Shown one piece after another: positions 9,780 to 18,701 of a DNA stretch of 64,000 nucleotides (position 1 is its first letter; the number at the start of each line of letters is the position of its first letter). Made by a program: the position numbers and the translations under genes. The stretch comes from Flavobacterium sp. ov086 (GTDB lineage: Bacteria > Bacteroidota > Bacteroidia > Flavobacteriales > Flavobacteriaceae). The stretch covers positions 62,001 through 126,000 of the forward strand of contig NZ_FZNL01000016.1 in NCBI RefSeq assembly GCF_900187965.1, read 5' to 3'. The notes below the pieces were generated by a model. The model was given only the letters and a program-made list of their open reading frames with translations. It was not told where the DNA came from and did not search any database.

Positions 9780-10064
9780 AGTCCCTGAGTTTAATTAATA
9801 TTAGCTGCAAACTTTCAAACTTCATTTGTTTGAGGGGGTAAAGATCCGTTTGATATCTAGTTCATAGTGACCAATAAAAGTTTTAAAACTGGTAGAATAA
9901 GATATTTGCAAGTGATTTTTTACAAGTATGAGTAGGAGAGAAATTTAAGCATACAAAAAAAAATTAATCTTCAAAGAAAAGTTAAAGTGACTGACTGTGG
10001 GTTATTTGCAGGTATAGTAAAGTCATTAAATAAAAATTTAAAGACAGGATTTGGTAAAACAATA

Positions 10065-10095
10065 AACCCGACAGATTTTAAAAATCTGTCGGGTT
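10065..10095 (-). terminator. CCCGACAG-type hairpin, possible terminator
   Basis: Arms AACCCGACAGATTT and AAATCTGTCGGGTT enclose a short A-rich loop. Read on the minus strand the hairpin is followed by TTATTGTTTT. It is related in sequence to the hairpins at 41526-41558 and 41766-41798, so it is a recurring palindrome as well as a plausible terminator for minus-strand transcripts. Confidence 0.55.
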
Positions 10096-10099
10096 AAAA

Positions 10100-10300
10100 A
10101 AAATCCGCTTAATCTGTGTTATCCGTGTGCCATTTTGTACAAAGCAGCCACAAAGTAATCTAAGTAAGAAGTAAGAAGTAAGAACGCAGATGAAGCAGAT
10201 TCGCTATCGCGAAAACACGGATTAATGCGGATTTATGTTTCACGCAGATTTAAAAAGATTTAAGCAGATCTACGCAGATTAAAATATATCTGCTTTATCT
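10100..10300. repeat. Cluster of dispersed ATCTGCG/ATCCGTG-type repeats
   Basis: The block 10100-10157 matches 5642-5699. At 10195-10230 there is a TTCGCTATCGCGAA hairpin in a context like that of the 146-bp repeats. At 10238-10284, TTTCACGCAGATT and then GATTTAAGCAGAT match the 45-bp ends of the GxxExxY element at 59.8-60.4 kb. No gene is present. Confidence 0.65.
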
Positions 10301-10460
10301 GCAAAATCTTCGAGAGAAAACCTAACGATTTTTATGTTTAAAATAATTAAAGCTACAAAATATTTTATGTTTCTCCACAACAATATGTTTTCAGCTGATT
10401 AATGCGGATTTTTTTATGTTAGGTAATGCTTTGTTTCAACGCAACGTCTAGATCGCGGAA

Positions 10461-10509
10461 AATCAACAATCAACAATCAACAATCAACAATCAACAATCA
10501 ACAATCAAT
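10461..10509. repeat. Heptanucleotide tandem repeat (AATCAAC)
   Basis: There are six perfect copies of AATCAAC at 10461-10502 and a seventh copy with one change (AATCAAT) at 10503-10509. The array lies 22 bases past the 3' end of the minus-strand regulator gene. A short open frame crossing it reads as NNQQSTI repeats and is an artefact of the array. Confidence 0.9.
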
Positions 10510-10531
10510 AATCGCCAATCTAAAATCTTTA

Positions 10532-13402
10532 CTAGATACTCATCAGAAAACCAATTAGATTTTCTTTTTTATTTAAGCCGAGTTTTTTTCTTAATCGGTA
10601 TCGGGCTAATTCAACTCCTCCGGTTGAAATATTCATGATCTCGGCTATTTCTTTCGTAGACATATTCATTAATAAATAGGTAGACAAATCGAGTTCTCGA
10701 GGTGAGATCGTAGGATATTTTTCTTTTAATCGTTTTAAGAATTCAAAATGCACGTTTTTAATGTGTTTTTCAAGATCTTTCCAGCTTTTATCTGTGTTTA
10801 CTTCTTTTACAATGCTTTTGTTTAGTTTGCTAACCTGAAACTTTGTTGAATCGTCGAGTGCTTCAACGTCAATCTCTTTTAGTTTATGGATGATTCCGTT
10901 TAGGATCTTATTTTTCTTAACCACTTGCAAAGAGTTGTTTACCAGTTCTTTGTCTTTTGCCAAGATTTTTATTTGAAGCTTGTCGTTTTTTAATTTTTCG
11001 ATTTCTTTTTCAAGATCATATTGCTCTTGCCTGATTTTTGATTCTTTTTCCAGATAAAGTCTTCGTTGTTCTATAGTTTCATAATATTTGTTTTTGCGGA
11101 TCTTCATCTTTATTCGGGTAGAAATCAAATAAATTCCTATAACGATTAATACAAAATAAAGCATGAAAGCCAGGAAGTGTCTGTACCAAGGCGGAGAAAC
11201 CGTAAAAGACAGTTTTGCAGGCAGGGACTGAATTCCGTAACTGTTTCGAACTTTTACATTCATTGTATATTCTCCTTCACGAAGATTGGTGTATTCTTTT
11301 AGAGATATGGTAGACCAATTACTCCATTTGTCATCAAAAGGTTCTAATTGATAGGAGAATTCGACATTTTCTAAGTTCTCGTATGTTGGGGAAGAAAACG
11401 TAAACCGAACATGATTTGAAGAATATGGAATACGGATATTTTCAATTTTATTCTGATTATTTCCTAAAGTAATCGTGTCGCCGGGAAACGAGAAACTACG
11501 AATAAAAGCTTTTGGTTTTGTTACGAAGTTGTTCAGAAATTGCGAATCATAGTGCGCCAATCCGTCTGTTAATCCAATAAATATGTTTTTTGAGTCAATT
11601 GTATTTACAGACAGATAATTACTTACCAAATTACCTGTAAGGTTTGAAAATGGTGCTACAATATTCTTGTACTTGTTGTTTTGTTTCATTAAAACGCCTA
11701 ATGATTCATTGAATGCGTACCATAAATTAGATTGCGAATCTTCGCTTAATGCACTAATAACAGGTATGTTTTTAAATAGATTGGTAAGGTTCTTATCTTC
11801 AAAGAACAAATCCTGTTCTTTAGAATACTTGTAAAAATGATTGTTGGTTTGAAAGTAAATACGATTGTCTATTTTTTGAAGACTTCCAATATTCTTAAAT
11901 TTAGGAGTTAAATGATCAATTTTTTTGATTGTAGCAAATCTTGTCAAGTCATCACTAAGAGACATTCTGTAAATAGACTCATCTTTTTTAAGCCATAGAT
12001 ACGATTCATCAAGTTCAAAACTATTTGATGATTTATCAAAACCTGAAATCTGATTTTTAAAAACTAATCCGCTTGGTGTTTTTTGAAATATAGCAAATCC
12101 AACATAATTTGAACCAATAAAAAAGCCCGGATGATTTGGTATTTTCTTAAAGCCAAAATAACCTTTTGGATCTATTATATGAGTTACTTTTCCGCCTTTT
12201 ATAACTAGAGCACCTCTATTGTTTGCACAGATAAGTTCGTTGTCTACTACCTGAACATTCCACGATTGTGCAGTAGTTCCTTCAACAAGTTTAAAAACAT
12301 CTTCCTTAAAACTATTGTTCCAGGCGTGGTAAAAAACACCCTGGTTTGTGGCAACATACAAATTTCCGTCGTGAATCACAGAGGCGTATACGGTACTAAT
12401 ATCATAACTAAATCCAAAATAAGTAAAAGGAGAACTCTCGTTGACAAAAGCAATACCATTATCAAGACCCAGCCAGAGATTGTTTTTGTTGTCTATAAAA
12501 GAGGTTAAAACAGTATTGTTCTGTAGTCCTTTTTTTCTGTTGATATGCTGGATTATCTTTCCGTTATAATCACAAATTAATATACCGTCCAAAACAGTGT
12601 TTAAAACAATGAAACTATTGTTTATGGTAACGCCCCCAAGCGAATTGTTTTTCTTGACAAAATTATTGGCTTCAGTATCCCAAGGCGTTATTTTGTTGTT
12701 TTCATAAATAAACAAACCTCTTTCTAATGTTATTATTAAGGTCTTGTTTTTAGCGAGAGAATACATTCCCCATATCTCCGTGTTATTTAGACTGGTTGTA
12801 TTGGGTAGTGTGTATAGTTTTCCGTCTTTATATTCCAGTATTCCTTTTTCTACATCTTGTAGATAAAGCTTATTATTGACTACAAACGAAAACTGAAATC
12901 GTTTAGGGGCTTGTAATATTGATAATTTTCCGTTTTTGAATATGTATATTCTGGCGAAAGACTGAAAAATGGTTTGATTGTTAAAAGAATGTATTTTCCA
13001 GATAAAGTCAATTATTTTGATTTTGCTTTTATCTACATGTTTTGCTAAGGATGTGTACCGAAGTTTTCCTTTAGTGTCAGGTTGGAAATAACCGAATTCA
13101 TTATATCCTCCAACGAAGATCTTTCCGGAGTCATCAATCTTTAAACATCTGACAGAAGTAAGATTTGGTAGTGGATAGCAGCGCCATGAAGAACCATCAA
13201 ATTGCAAAAGACCATTATTATTGGCAAAATACAGATTTCCGTTTTTATCCTGACCAATATTCCAGTTTTGAGTGCCTCCTTTATATTCGTTTCGCTTGTA
13301 ATTTCTTACATCGGGAAGCCCAATGTTTTTTACTTGCCCAAAAAAGGAGATTGTGAATAATGTAAAAAAAGTAATATAAAAATATGATTTTATCAATTTC
13401 AT
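10532..13402 (-). CDS. Membrane-bound beta-propeller/Y_Y_Y sensor with LuxR-type HTH
   Basis: This 956-aa one-component sensor-regulator probably controls the adjacent glycan locus. It has a signal peptide (ending near FFGQ, residue 22) and a periplasmic ligand-binding propeller with repeated W/YxxxxxGL blades (NLYFANNNGLLQFDG, NKNNLWLGLDNGIAF). A Y_Y_Y domain follows near residues 670-740 (FSYQLEPFDDKWSNWS, REGEYTMNVKVRN). One transmembrane helix lies near 745-768 and a charged coiled coil near 775-850. The C-terminal helix-turn-helix is of the LuxR/GerE type (PRELDLSTYLLMNMSTKEIA). No histidine-kinase domain is present. It is transcribed divergently from susC across a 345-bp region. The ligand is probably a glycan fragment released by the locus. 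Confidence 0.88.
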   Translation of the reverse strand: MKLIKSYFYITFFTLFTISFFGQVKNIGLPDVRNYKRNEYKGGTQNWNIGQDKNGNLYFANNNGLLQFDGSSWRCYPLPNLTSVRCLKIDDSGKIFVGGYNEFGYFQPDTKGKLRYTSLAKHVDKSKIKIIDFIWKIHSFNNQTIFQSFARIYIFKNGKLSILQAPKRFQFSFVVNNKLYLQDVEKGILEYKDGKLYTLPNTTSLNNTEIWGMYSLAKNKTLIITLERGLFIYENNKITPWDTEANNFVKKNNSLGGVTINNSFIVLNTVLDGILICDYNGKIIQHINRKKGLQNNTVLTSFIDNKNNLWLGLDNGIAFVNESSPFTYFGFSYDISTVYASVIHDGNLYVATNQGVFYHAWNNSFKEDVFKLVEGTTAQSWNVQVVDNELICANNRGALVIKGGKVTHIIDPKGYFGFKKIPNHPGFFIGSNYVGFAIFQKTPSGLVFKNQISGFDKSSNSFELDESYLWLKKDESIYRMSLSDDLTRFATIKKIDHLTPKFKNIGSLQKIDNRIYFQTNNHFYKYSKEQDLFFEDKNLTNLFKNIPVISALSEDSQSNLWYAFNESLGVLMKQNNKYKNIVAPFSNLTGNLVSNYLSVNTIDSKNIFIGLTDGLAHYDSQFLNNFVTKPKAFIRSFSFPGDTITLGNNQNKIENIRIPYSSNHVRFTFSSPTYENLENVEFSYQLEPFDDKWSNWSTISLKEYTNLREGEYTMNVKVRNSYGIQSLPAKLSFTVSPPWYRHFLAFMLYFVLIVIGIYLISTRIKMKIRKNKYYETIEQRRLYLEKESKIRQEQYDLEKEIEKLKNDKLQIKILAKDKELVNNSLQVVKKNKILNGIIHKLKEIDVEALDDSTKFQVSKLNKSIVKEVNTDKSWKDLEKHIKNVHFEFLKRLKEKYPTISPRELDLSTYLLMNMSTKEIAEIMNISTGGVELARYRLRKKLGLNKKENLIGFLMSI

Positions 13403-13617
13403 GAATTTTTCTATTTGTTATAAAATTTTAAATATAAGTGCTTGTTTTTTAATTGTTTACACTCTATTTGTGTCTACTATCTCGTTGTAGAAAGGTAATT
13501 ATTTATTAAAAATAAGCAATCTTATACTAGTGTAGTGTTTATTTTTGCAATTAACATTTTGATAACATTTAATATTTATTTTTTAACGTGTTGTTATTTA
13601 GTGTATTATAAAAAAAA

Positions 13618-13668
13618 TGATGTGTTTTTGTAATGTAATAAAATTTAGTTTGATGTGTTTTTGTAATG
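13618..13668. promoter_or_regulatory. Two exact 18-bp direct repeats ahead of susC (candidate operator)
   Basis: TGATGTGTTTTTGTAATG occurs at 13618-13635 and again at 13651-13668, 33 bp apart or close to three helical turns. They lie 80-130 bp before the susC start in the region shared with the divergent regulator, which suggests binding by that protein. A TATTTTTG box at 13540-13547 resembles a -7 element but has no matching -33 element. The operator role is inferred. Confidence 0.5.
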
Positions 13669-13747
13669 AATTTTAATTGCTGATAGTAAAAAAATAAGAT
13701 TATTATTGCATCAAATTACTAATTAATTAACCAAAATTTTTAGAAAA

Positions 13748-16700
13748 ATGAAATTAACAAAATTACTTATTTTTTGTGTTTCGTCTTTGTTATTCTCGGT
13801 TATCGCTGTGGCTCAGGATGTCACGGTAAACGGGGTAATAACAGATGAAAGTGGAATGCCAGTTCCAGGTGCAACTATTGTATTAAAAGGAACAACTAAG
13901 TCAACGGCATCAGATTTTGATGGTAAATTCCAAATTCAGTCGCCTTCAACAGGTGTTTTAACAGTTACTTTTATTGGATATGCTCCAGTTACGGAAGCTG
14001 TAAATGGGAAAACAAAAATTACAATTCAATTAAAACCGGAATCACAATCCTTAAATGAAGTTGTGGTTGTAGGATATGGTACTCAAAAGAAATCAGTAGT
14101 TACAGGAGCAATCTCTAGTGTAAAAGCTGCCGATCTTGAGAAAGTTCCTAATGGTAGAGTGGAGCAATCACTACAAGGTAGAGTAGCGGGTGTATCTGTT
14201 GCTGCTGTTTCTGGACAGCCTGGTGAAAAATCAAAGGTACGTATTAGAGGTATAACTACTTTTAGAGAAGGTGGTAATGATCCATTATGGGTTGTTGATG
14301 GTATTGCTGTAGATGCAAACGCAATTGGTTTTATCAATCAAAGTGATATCGAATCTATCGAGGTTCTTAAAGATGCCGCTTCTGCTGCAATCTATGGTAC
14401 TCGTGCTGCAACCGGAGTTATCCTGGTTACAACTAAAAAAGGAAAATCAGGAAAAATTTCTGTAAACTATAATGGTTTTGCTGGTGTTTCTGGCCCGGCT
14501 AAAAAATTAAATTTATTGAATGCTTCACAATACGGTTCAGTAATGAATGATAAGTCTCTTGCAGACGGTGGAGGTATTAAATATCCTAATCCATCTTCAT
14601 TAGGTAAAGGTACAGATTGGCAAGATGCAATCTTCAATAACAATGCTTTTAGATATACACACGAGTTAAGTATTAGTGGTGGTGGTGAAAAATCTACTTT
14701 TTATGCTTCTTTCGGGATACAAGATCAGGAAGGTATTGTTGCAACAGAAATTTCAAACTATACAAAGAAAAATTTCCGTTTAAACTCAACTCACAAAATT
14801 TCTGACTATTTTACTTTTGGACAAACTTTTGGATACACACACCAAAAAACTAAAGGTATTGGAAATACAAACAGTGAATTTGGAGGACCTTTAAGTTCTG
14901 CAATTAACTTAGATCCTTTAACTCCATTGGTGGTTACAGATCCTGCAGTTGCTAGTACTGGTTTCTATACAAATCCAAATGTTGTAAGAGATCCAAACGG
15001 AAATCCTTACGGAATTTCTTCTTTAGTACAACAAGAGATGACAAATCCTTTGGCTTATACTCAAACTAGATTAGGAGGATACAGCTGGTCAGACGATTTT
15101 GTTGGAAATGCTTATTTAGAGGCTAATATTACTAGTCATTTAAAATTCAGAACTACACTTGGTGGTAAATTAGCTTATTGGGGAGACCAGGGCTTCACTC
15201 CGGTTTTCTTCTTAAATCCAAACATGAAAGCGGATAAAAATAGCTATAGCCAGAATAATAATAAATCATTTTCATGGACTCTTGAAAACATTTTAACTTA
15301 TGCTAATAAATTTGGTGATCACAGCATAAATATTTTGGCAGGTCAAGGTGCTTATGTTGAAAACATTGGTGGTAAAATTGGAGTAACTATGTTTGGTCTG
15401 CCAATCACAAGTTATAAAGATGCGTCTTTCAATTTTGACATTCCTCAAACTGACAGAGTAAACGTTTCAGAGGATTTTGTAGAACATAAATTAGCTTCAT
15501 TGTTTTTACGTGCAAATTATGATTATTTAGAGAAATACCTTTTCACAGGAATTGTTCGTCGTGATGGATCAACTCGTTTTGGTGAAAATAAGAAATTCGG
15601 AGTTTTCCCTTCATTCTCTTTAGGATGGGTTATTTCGAAAGAAGGATTCTGGAAAGAAAATAATGTGGTTAACACTTTAAAACTACGTGGAGGTTATGGA
15701 GTTGTTGGTAACGATAATATCGATGATTTCAAATATAGAGGTTTAGTTGTTGGAGGATATAATTACTCTGTTGGAAACACAGGTTCAATCACAACAGGTT
15801 ACGGAAACTCTACTTTACCAAACGCAGATTTAGGATGGGAAGAAACTTCTCAAACTACTGTTGGTCTTGATGCAAAACTTTTTAATGATTTTACTCTTGC
15901 TTTAGACTACTACAAAAAGAGAACAAAAGGAATCTTAAGAGACGTTGTTATTCCTGGATATGTAGGGGTTGTTGATAAACCATCTGCGAATATTGCTGAT
16001 ATGAATAATAGTGGTTTTGAGGTTGAATTAGGATACAAGAAAAGATTAGGAGATTTTAATTTAGGAGTTAATGCAAATGTTGCTTACCTGAAAAACGAAA
16101 TCACTTATGTAGGATCATCTACAAACTATATTGTTGGAGATGCTAGTTTCCAATCTATGGGACCAGTAACAAGAACACAAGTTGGTCATTCATTCAACGA
16201 GTTTTACGGTTTTAAAACTGCAGGTATTTTCCAAAATGATGCCGAAGTTGCTGCTTACAAAAATGCTGCAGGAGGTTTAATTCAGCCAAATGCTAAGCCA
16301 GGAGATTTCCGTTGGACAGATACAAATGGTGATGGTACTATTACTGATGATGATAAACAATTTTTAGGAACTAACATCCCTAAATATACTTTTGGTCTTA
16401 CGATTAACTTAGACTATAAAAACTTCGATTTTATGGCATTTACTCAAGGATCAGCAGGAAGTAAAATTTTCCAAGGTTTGAGAAGACTTGATATCTTGAA
16501 TGCAAACTATCAAACAAGTGCTTTAGGTCACTGGTCTGGAGAAGGAAGCACAAACGATTATCCAAGATTGACTAACAATGATCCAAATAAAAATTTCACT
16601 AACATGTCTGATTTTTATCTTGAAAACGGAAACTATTTACGTTTGAAAATTGTTCAGGTTGGATACACACTTCCAACTGGTTTATCATCTAAAATTGGTT

Positions 16701-16858
16701 CAGATAAAATTCGTTTTTACTTAACAGGAGAAAATTTATTTACTATTACAAAATACACGGGATATGATCCTGAAATTGGAGGTCAGGTTTATGGTGTAGA
16801 TAAAGGAGTTTATCCACAAGCAAGATCTATTCTGTTAGGAGCTAACGTTCAATTTTAA
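13748..16858 (+). CDS. SusC-like TonB-dependent glycan transporter
   Basis: This is a 1036-aa outer-membrane importer. It has a signal peptide ending near VIAVAQ (residue 23), a CarboxypepD_reg-like domain at about 25-105 (VNGVITDESGMPVPGATIVL, DFDGKFQI) and the TonB-box region SLNEVVVVGYGTQKKS. The plug domain runs to about residue 235 (VRIRGITTF, PLWVVDGI, AAIYGTRAATGVILVTTKKG) and is followed by a beta-barrel ending in the aromatic C terminus LLGANVQF. It should work with the SusD lipoprotein encoded 13 bases downstream, taking up oligosaccharides cut at the surface. Substrate is inferred from the enzymes nearby to be a beta-glucan, probably beta-1,6-linked. The start is the first ATG and matches the signal peptide. 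Confidence 0.95.
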   Translation: MKLTKLLIFCVSSLLFSVIAVAQDVTVNGVITDESGMPVPGATIVLKGTTKSTASDFDGKFQIQSPSTGVLTVTFIGYAPVTEAVNGKTKITIQLKPESQSLNEVVVVGYGTQKKSVVTGAISSVKAADLEKVPNGRVEQSLQGRVAGVSVAAVSGQPGEKSKVRIRGITTFREGGNDPLWVVDGIAVDANAIGFINQSDIESIEVLKDAASAAIYGTRAATGVILVTTKKGKSGKISVNYNGFAGVSGPAKKLNLLNASQYGSVMNDKSLADGGGIKYPNPSSLGKGTDWQDAIFNNNAFRYTHELSISGGGEKSTFYASFGIQDQEGIVATEISNYTKKNFRLNSTHKISDYFTFGQTFGYTHQKTKGIGNTNSEFGGPLSSAINLDPLTPLVVTDPAVASTGFYTNPNVVRDPNGNPYGISSLVQQEMTNPLAYTQTRLGGYSWSDDFVGNAYLEANITSHLKFRTTLGGKLAYWGDQGFTPVFFLNPNMKADKNSYSQNNNKSFSWTLENILTYANKFGDHSINILAGQGAYVENIGGKIGVTMFGLPITSYKDASFNFDIPQTDRVNVSEDFVEHKLASLFLRANYDYLEKYLFTGIVRRDGSTRFGENKKFGVFPSFSLGWVISKEGFWKENNVVNTLKLRGGYGVVGNDNIDDFKYRGLVVGGYNYSVGNTGSITTGYGNSTLPNADLGWEETSQTTVGLDAKLFNDFTLALDYYKKRTKGILRDVVIPGYVGVVDKPSANIADMNNSGFEVELGYKKRLGDFNLGVNANVAYLKNEITYVGSSTNYIVGDASFQSMGPVTRTQVGHSFNEFYGFKTAGIFQNDAEVAAYKNAAGGLIQPNAKPGDFRWTDTNGDGTITDDDKQFLGTNIPKYTFGLTINLDYKNFDFMAFTQGSAGSKIFQGLRRLDILNANYQTSALGHWSGEGSTNDYPRLTNNDPNKNFTNMSDFYLENGNYLRLKIVQVGYTLPTGLSSKIGSDKIRFYLTGENLFTITKYTGYDPEIGGQVYGVDKGVYPQARSILLGANVQF

Positions 16859-16871
16859 AAATTAAAGAATT

Positions 16872-18380
16872 ATGAAAACTATAAAATATAAATATATATA
16901 CATTGCTATAGCATTGTCTATTCTGGGATCTTGCTCTGAAGATTTTGTAACCATTGACCCAAAAGGAAAATTTGATTCAAGTACTTACTTTTCCAGCGAA
17001 CAAGAATGTTATTCTGCTCTAATTGGAGTTTACGATCCGTTGAGAAAAAATACCGGAGGTTTCGAGAACATGGTGGCGATGTTAAATGCAGGATCTGATG
17101 ATTTTTATGCAGGTGGAGGAAGTTCTACTGATGGAACAGGAATTCAAAATTTCTCTACTCACTCTCTTACTTCAATCAGTATTCCCGGTAGTTTCTGGAG
17201 TGATCATTTTCAAGGTGTGGCAAGAGCAAATATGTTGTTGACAAAGCTTCCTGGATCTCCTACGAGTGAAGCTTCAAAAGTTAGATTTGCCGGAGAGGCT
17301 AAAGCATTACGTGCACTTTACTATTTTAACTTAGTGAGAATGTTTAAAAACCTTCCATTGGTTTTAGTGCCTTTAACAGCTCAGACTATTTATGATCCTG
17401 AGCAAGTTAAACCAGAGGTGATTTATGCACAAATAGAAAAAGATTTATTAGAAGCTATTCCTGCTTTGCCAAATAATGTTGATGCAAAAACAGAATCAGG
17501 AAGACTTAATAAAGGAGCTGCACAAGCAATATTAGGAAAAGTATATTTGTTTGAAGGTAAAAATGCAGATGCTGCTGCTGTTTTAGCGCAAGTAAATGGC
17601 ACACCGGGAGCAACAAATCAATACGGAAATAAATTACTGCCTGAATTTAGTGATTTATGGGTAACTACAAATAAATTTAATGCAGAGTCAATATTAGAAG
17701 TATCTCATAGTAGTGCAGGTAATACTGACTGGTCATTCTGGGGACAAGGTAAAGACGAAGGAAACTCTCTAAATCAAATGATTGGACCAAGAGGATATTC
17801 AAGACCAAAAGGTTCTGATGCACCGGATCTTCCTTCAGGATGGGCTTTCAACCCGGCAACTCAAAAATTATTTGATGCCATGAAAGACGATCCAAGATTA
17901 GGAGCTACTATTCTTAATATTAAAGCTTTAAAAGCAGCTGGTAAAGCAGATTACATTCCTGCTTATCAGGATACAGGTTATTTCCTGAACAAATATCTTC
18001 CAAGAGCAACAGATGTTCGTACAGGTGGTGGTAATCAAGAGTTAAACTACAAACAAAATTCTTATGTAATCAGACTTGCTGATACTTATTTGATGGAAGC
18101 AGAAGCTTTAGGTTCAGGAGCAAGAGCGCAAGCTTTACTTGACGCAGTTAGAACCAGAGTTGGTTTACCTTCTGTACCGGTTACATTAGCAGCTATTAAA
18201 AATGAAAGAAGAATGGAGTTAGCTGGTGAAGGTCATAGATTTTTTGATTTAGTAAGATGGGGAGATGCTGCTGCTGCATTATCTGACAGAGGTTTTGATG
18301 CAGGAACAGATGAGATCTTACCAATTCCTTACACAGAACTTAATGGTACTAAATTGAAACAAAACCCTAATTATCAATAA
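16872..18380 (+). CDS. SusD/RagB-like glycan-binding lipoprotein
   Basis: This 502-aa surface lipoprotein has the lipobox ILGSC with the cysteine at residue 21. It shows the SusD pattern: an N-terminal helical region (SSEQECYSALIGVYDPLR), TPR-like helices (AKALRALYYFNLVRMFKNLPLV), LNKGAAQAILGKVYLFEG, and the C-terminal signature NERRMELAGEGHRFFDLVRWGD. It forms the lid of the SusC transporter and captures glycan. It is co-transcribed with susC. Two hairpins follow within 240 bases, so the downstream enzymes may be expressed at a different level. Confidence 0.95.
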   Translation: MKTIKYKYIYIAIALSILGSCSEDFVTIDPKGKFDSSTYFSSEQECYSALIGVYDPLRKNTGGFENMVAMLNAGSDDFYAGGGSSTDGTGIQNFSTHSLTSISIPGSFWSDHFQGVARANMLLTKLPGSPTSEASKVRFAGEAKALRALYYFNLVRMFKNLPLVLVPLTAQTIYDPEQVKPEVIYAQIEKDLLEAIPALPNNVDAKTESGRLNKGAAQAILGKVYLFEGKNADAAAVLAQVNGTPGATNQYGNKLLPEFSDLWVTTNKFNAESILEVSHSSAGNTDWSFWGQGKDEGNSLNQMIGPRGYSRPKGSDAPDLPSGWAFNPATQKLFDAMKDDPRLGATILNIKALKAAGKADYIPAYQDTGYFLNKYLPRATDVRTGGGNQELNYKQNSYVIRLADTYLMEAEALGSGARAQALLDAVRTRVGLPSVPVTLAAIKNERRMELAGEGHRFFDLVRWGDAAAALSDRGFDAGTDEILPIPYTELNGTKLKQNPNYQ

Positions 18381-18430
18381 GAACTAACGGGTAAAAAAAC
18401 ACAAATAGAAATCTAAATATGAAGTGTAAA

Positions 18431-18614
18431 CCTAATGCTGTTTTTAGCATTAGGAGCACTACATAGTTATGATGAAAAAACCATAGCAATGCCCTAATTG
18501 CTTTGTGATAATAGTATTATTAAGGCGTTGAATTACGTCGAAAATAAGAAAATAAAGTTAAGTTTAAGTTTGGTTGTAAATAGCCCATAATCACTATGAG
18601 TATGGGCTATTTTT
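18431..18614 (+). terminator. Two hairpins after susD, the second a terminator
   Basis: CCTAATGCT (18431-18439) pairs with AGCATTAGG (18445-18453) and has no T-run, so it may act as a stabilising or processing structure. AAATAGCCCATA (18578-18589) pairs with TATGGGCTATTTTT (18601-18614), an intrinsic terminator. The 321-bp gap between susD and the first GH30 gene holds no other gene. Confidence 0.75.
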
Positions 18615-18701
18615 AAATCCTTAAGCTGCTGGAATGTGTTTTTATAGATAAAGAGTTTCTTTAAAAAAACTTCAAATAGAATTTAAAATAATTACAGAAG
18701 A

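Noticed and set aside
10461..10509. Possible CRISPR-like array
   Set aside because: The unit is 7 bp with no spacers; it is a simple tandem repeat and no cas genes are present.
10426..10638. 70-codon plus-strand frame with NNQQSTI repeats
   Set aside because: It is the translation of the AATCAAC array and runs into the antisense of the regulator gene.
13540..13547. TATTTTTG as the susC promoter
   Set aside because: No TTG at an acceptable distance upstream and the leader would be over 190 bases; too weak to call.
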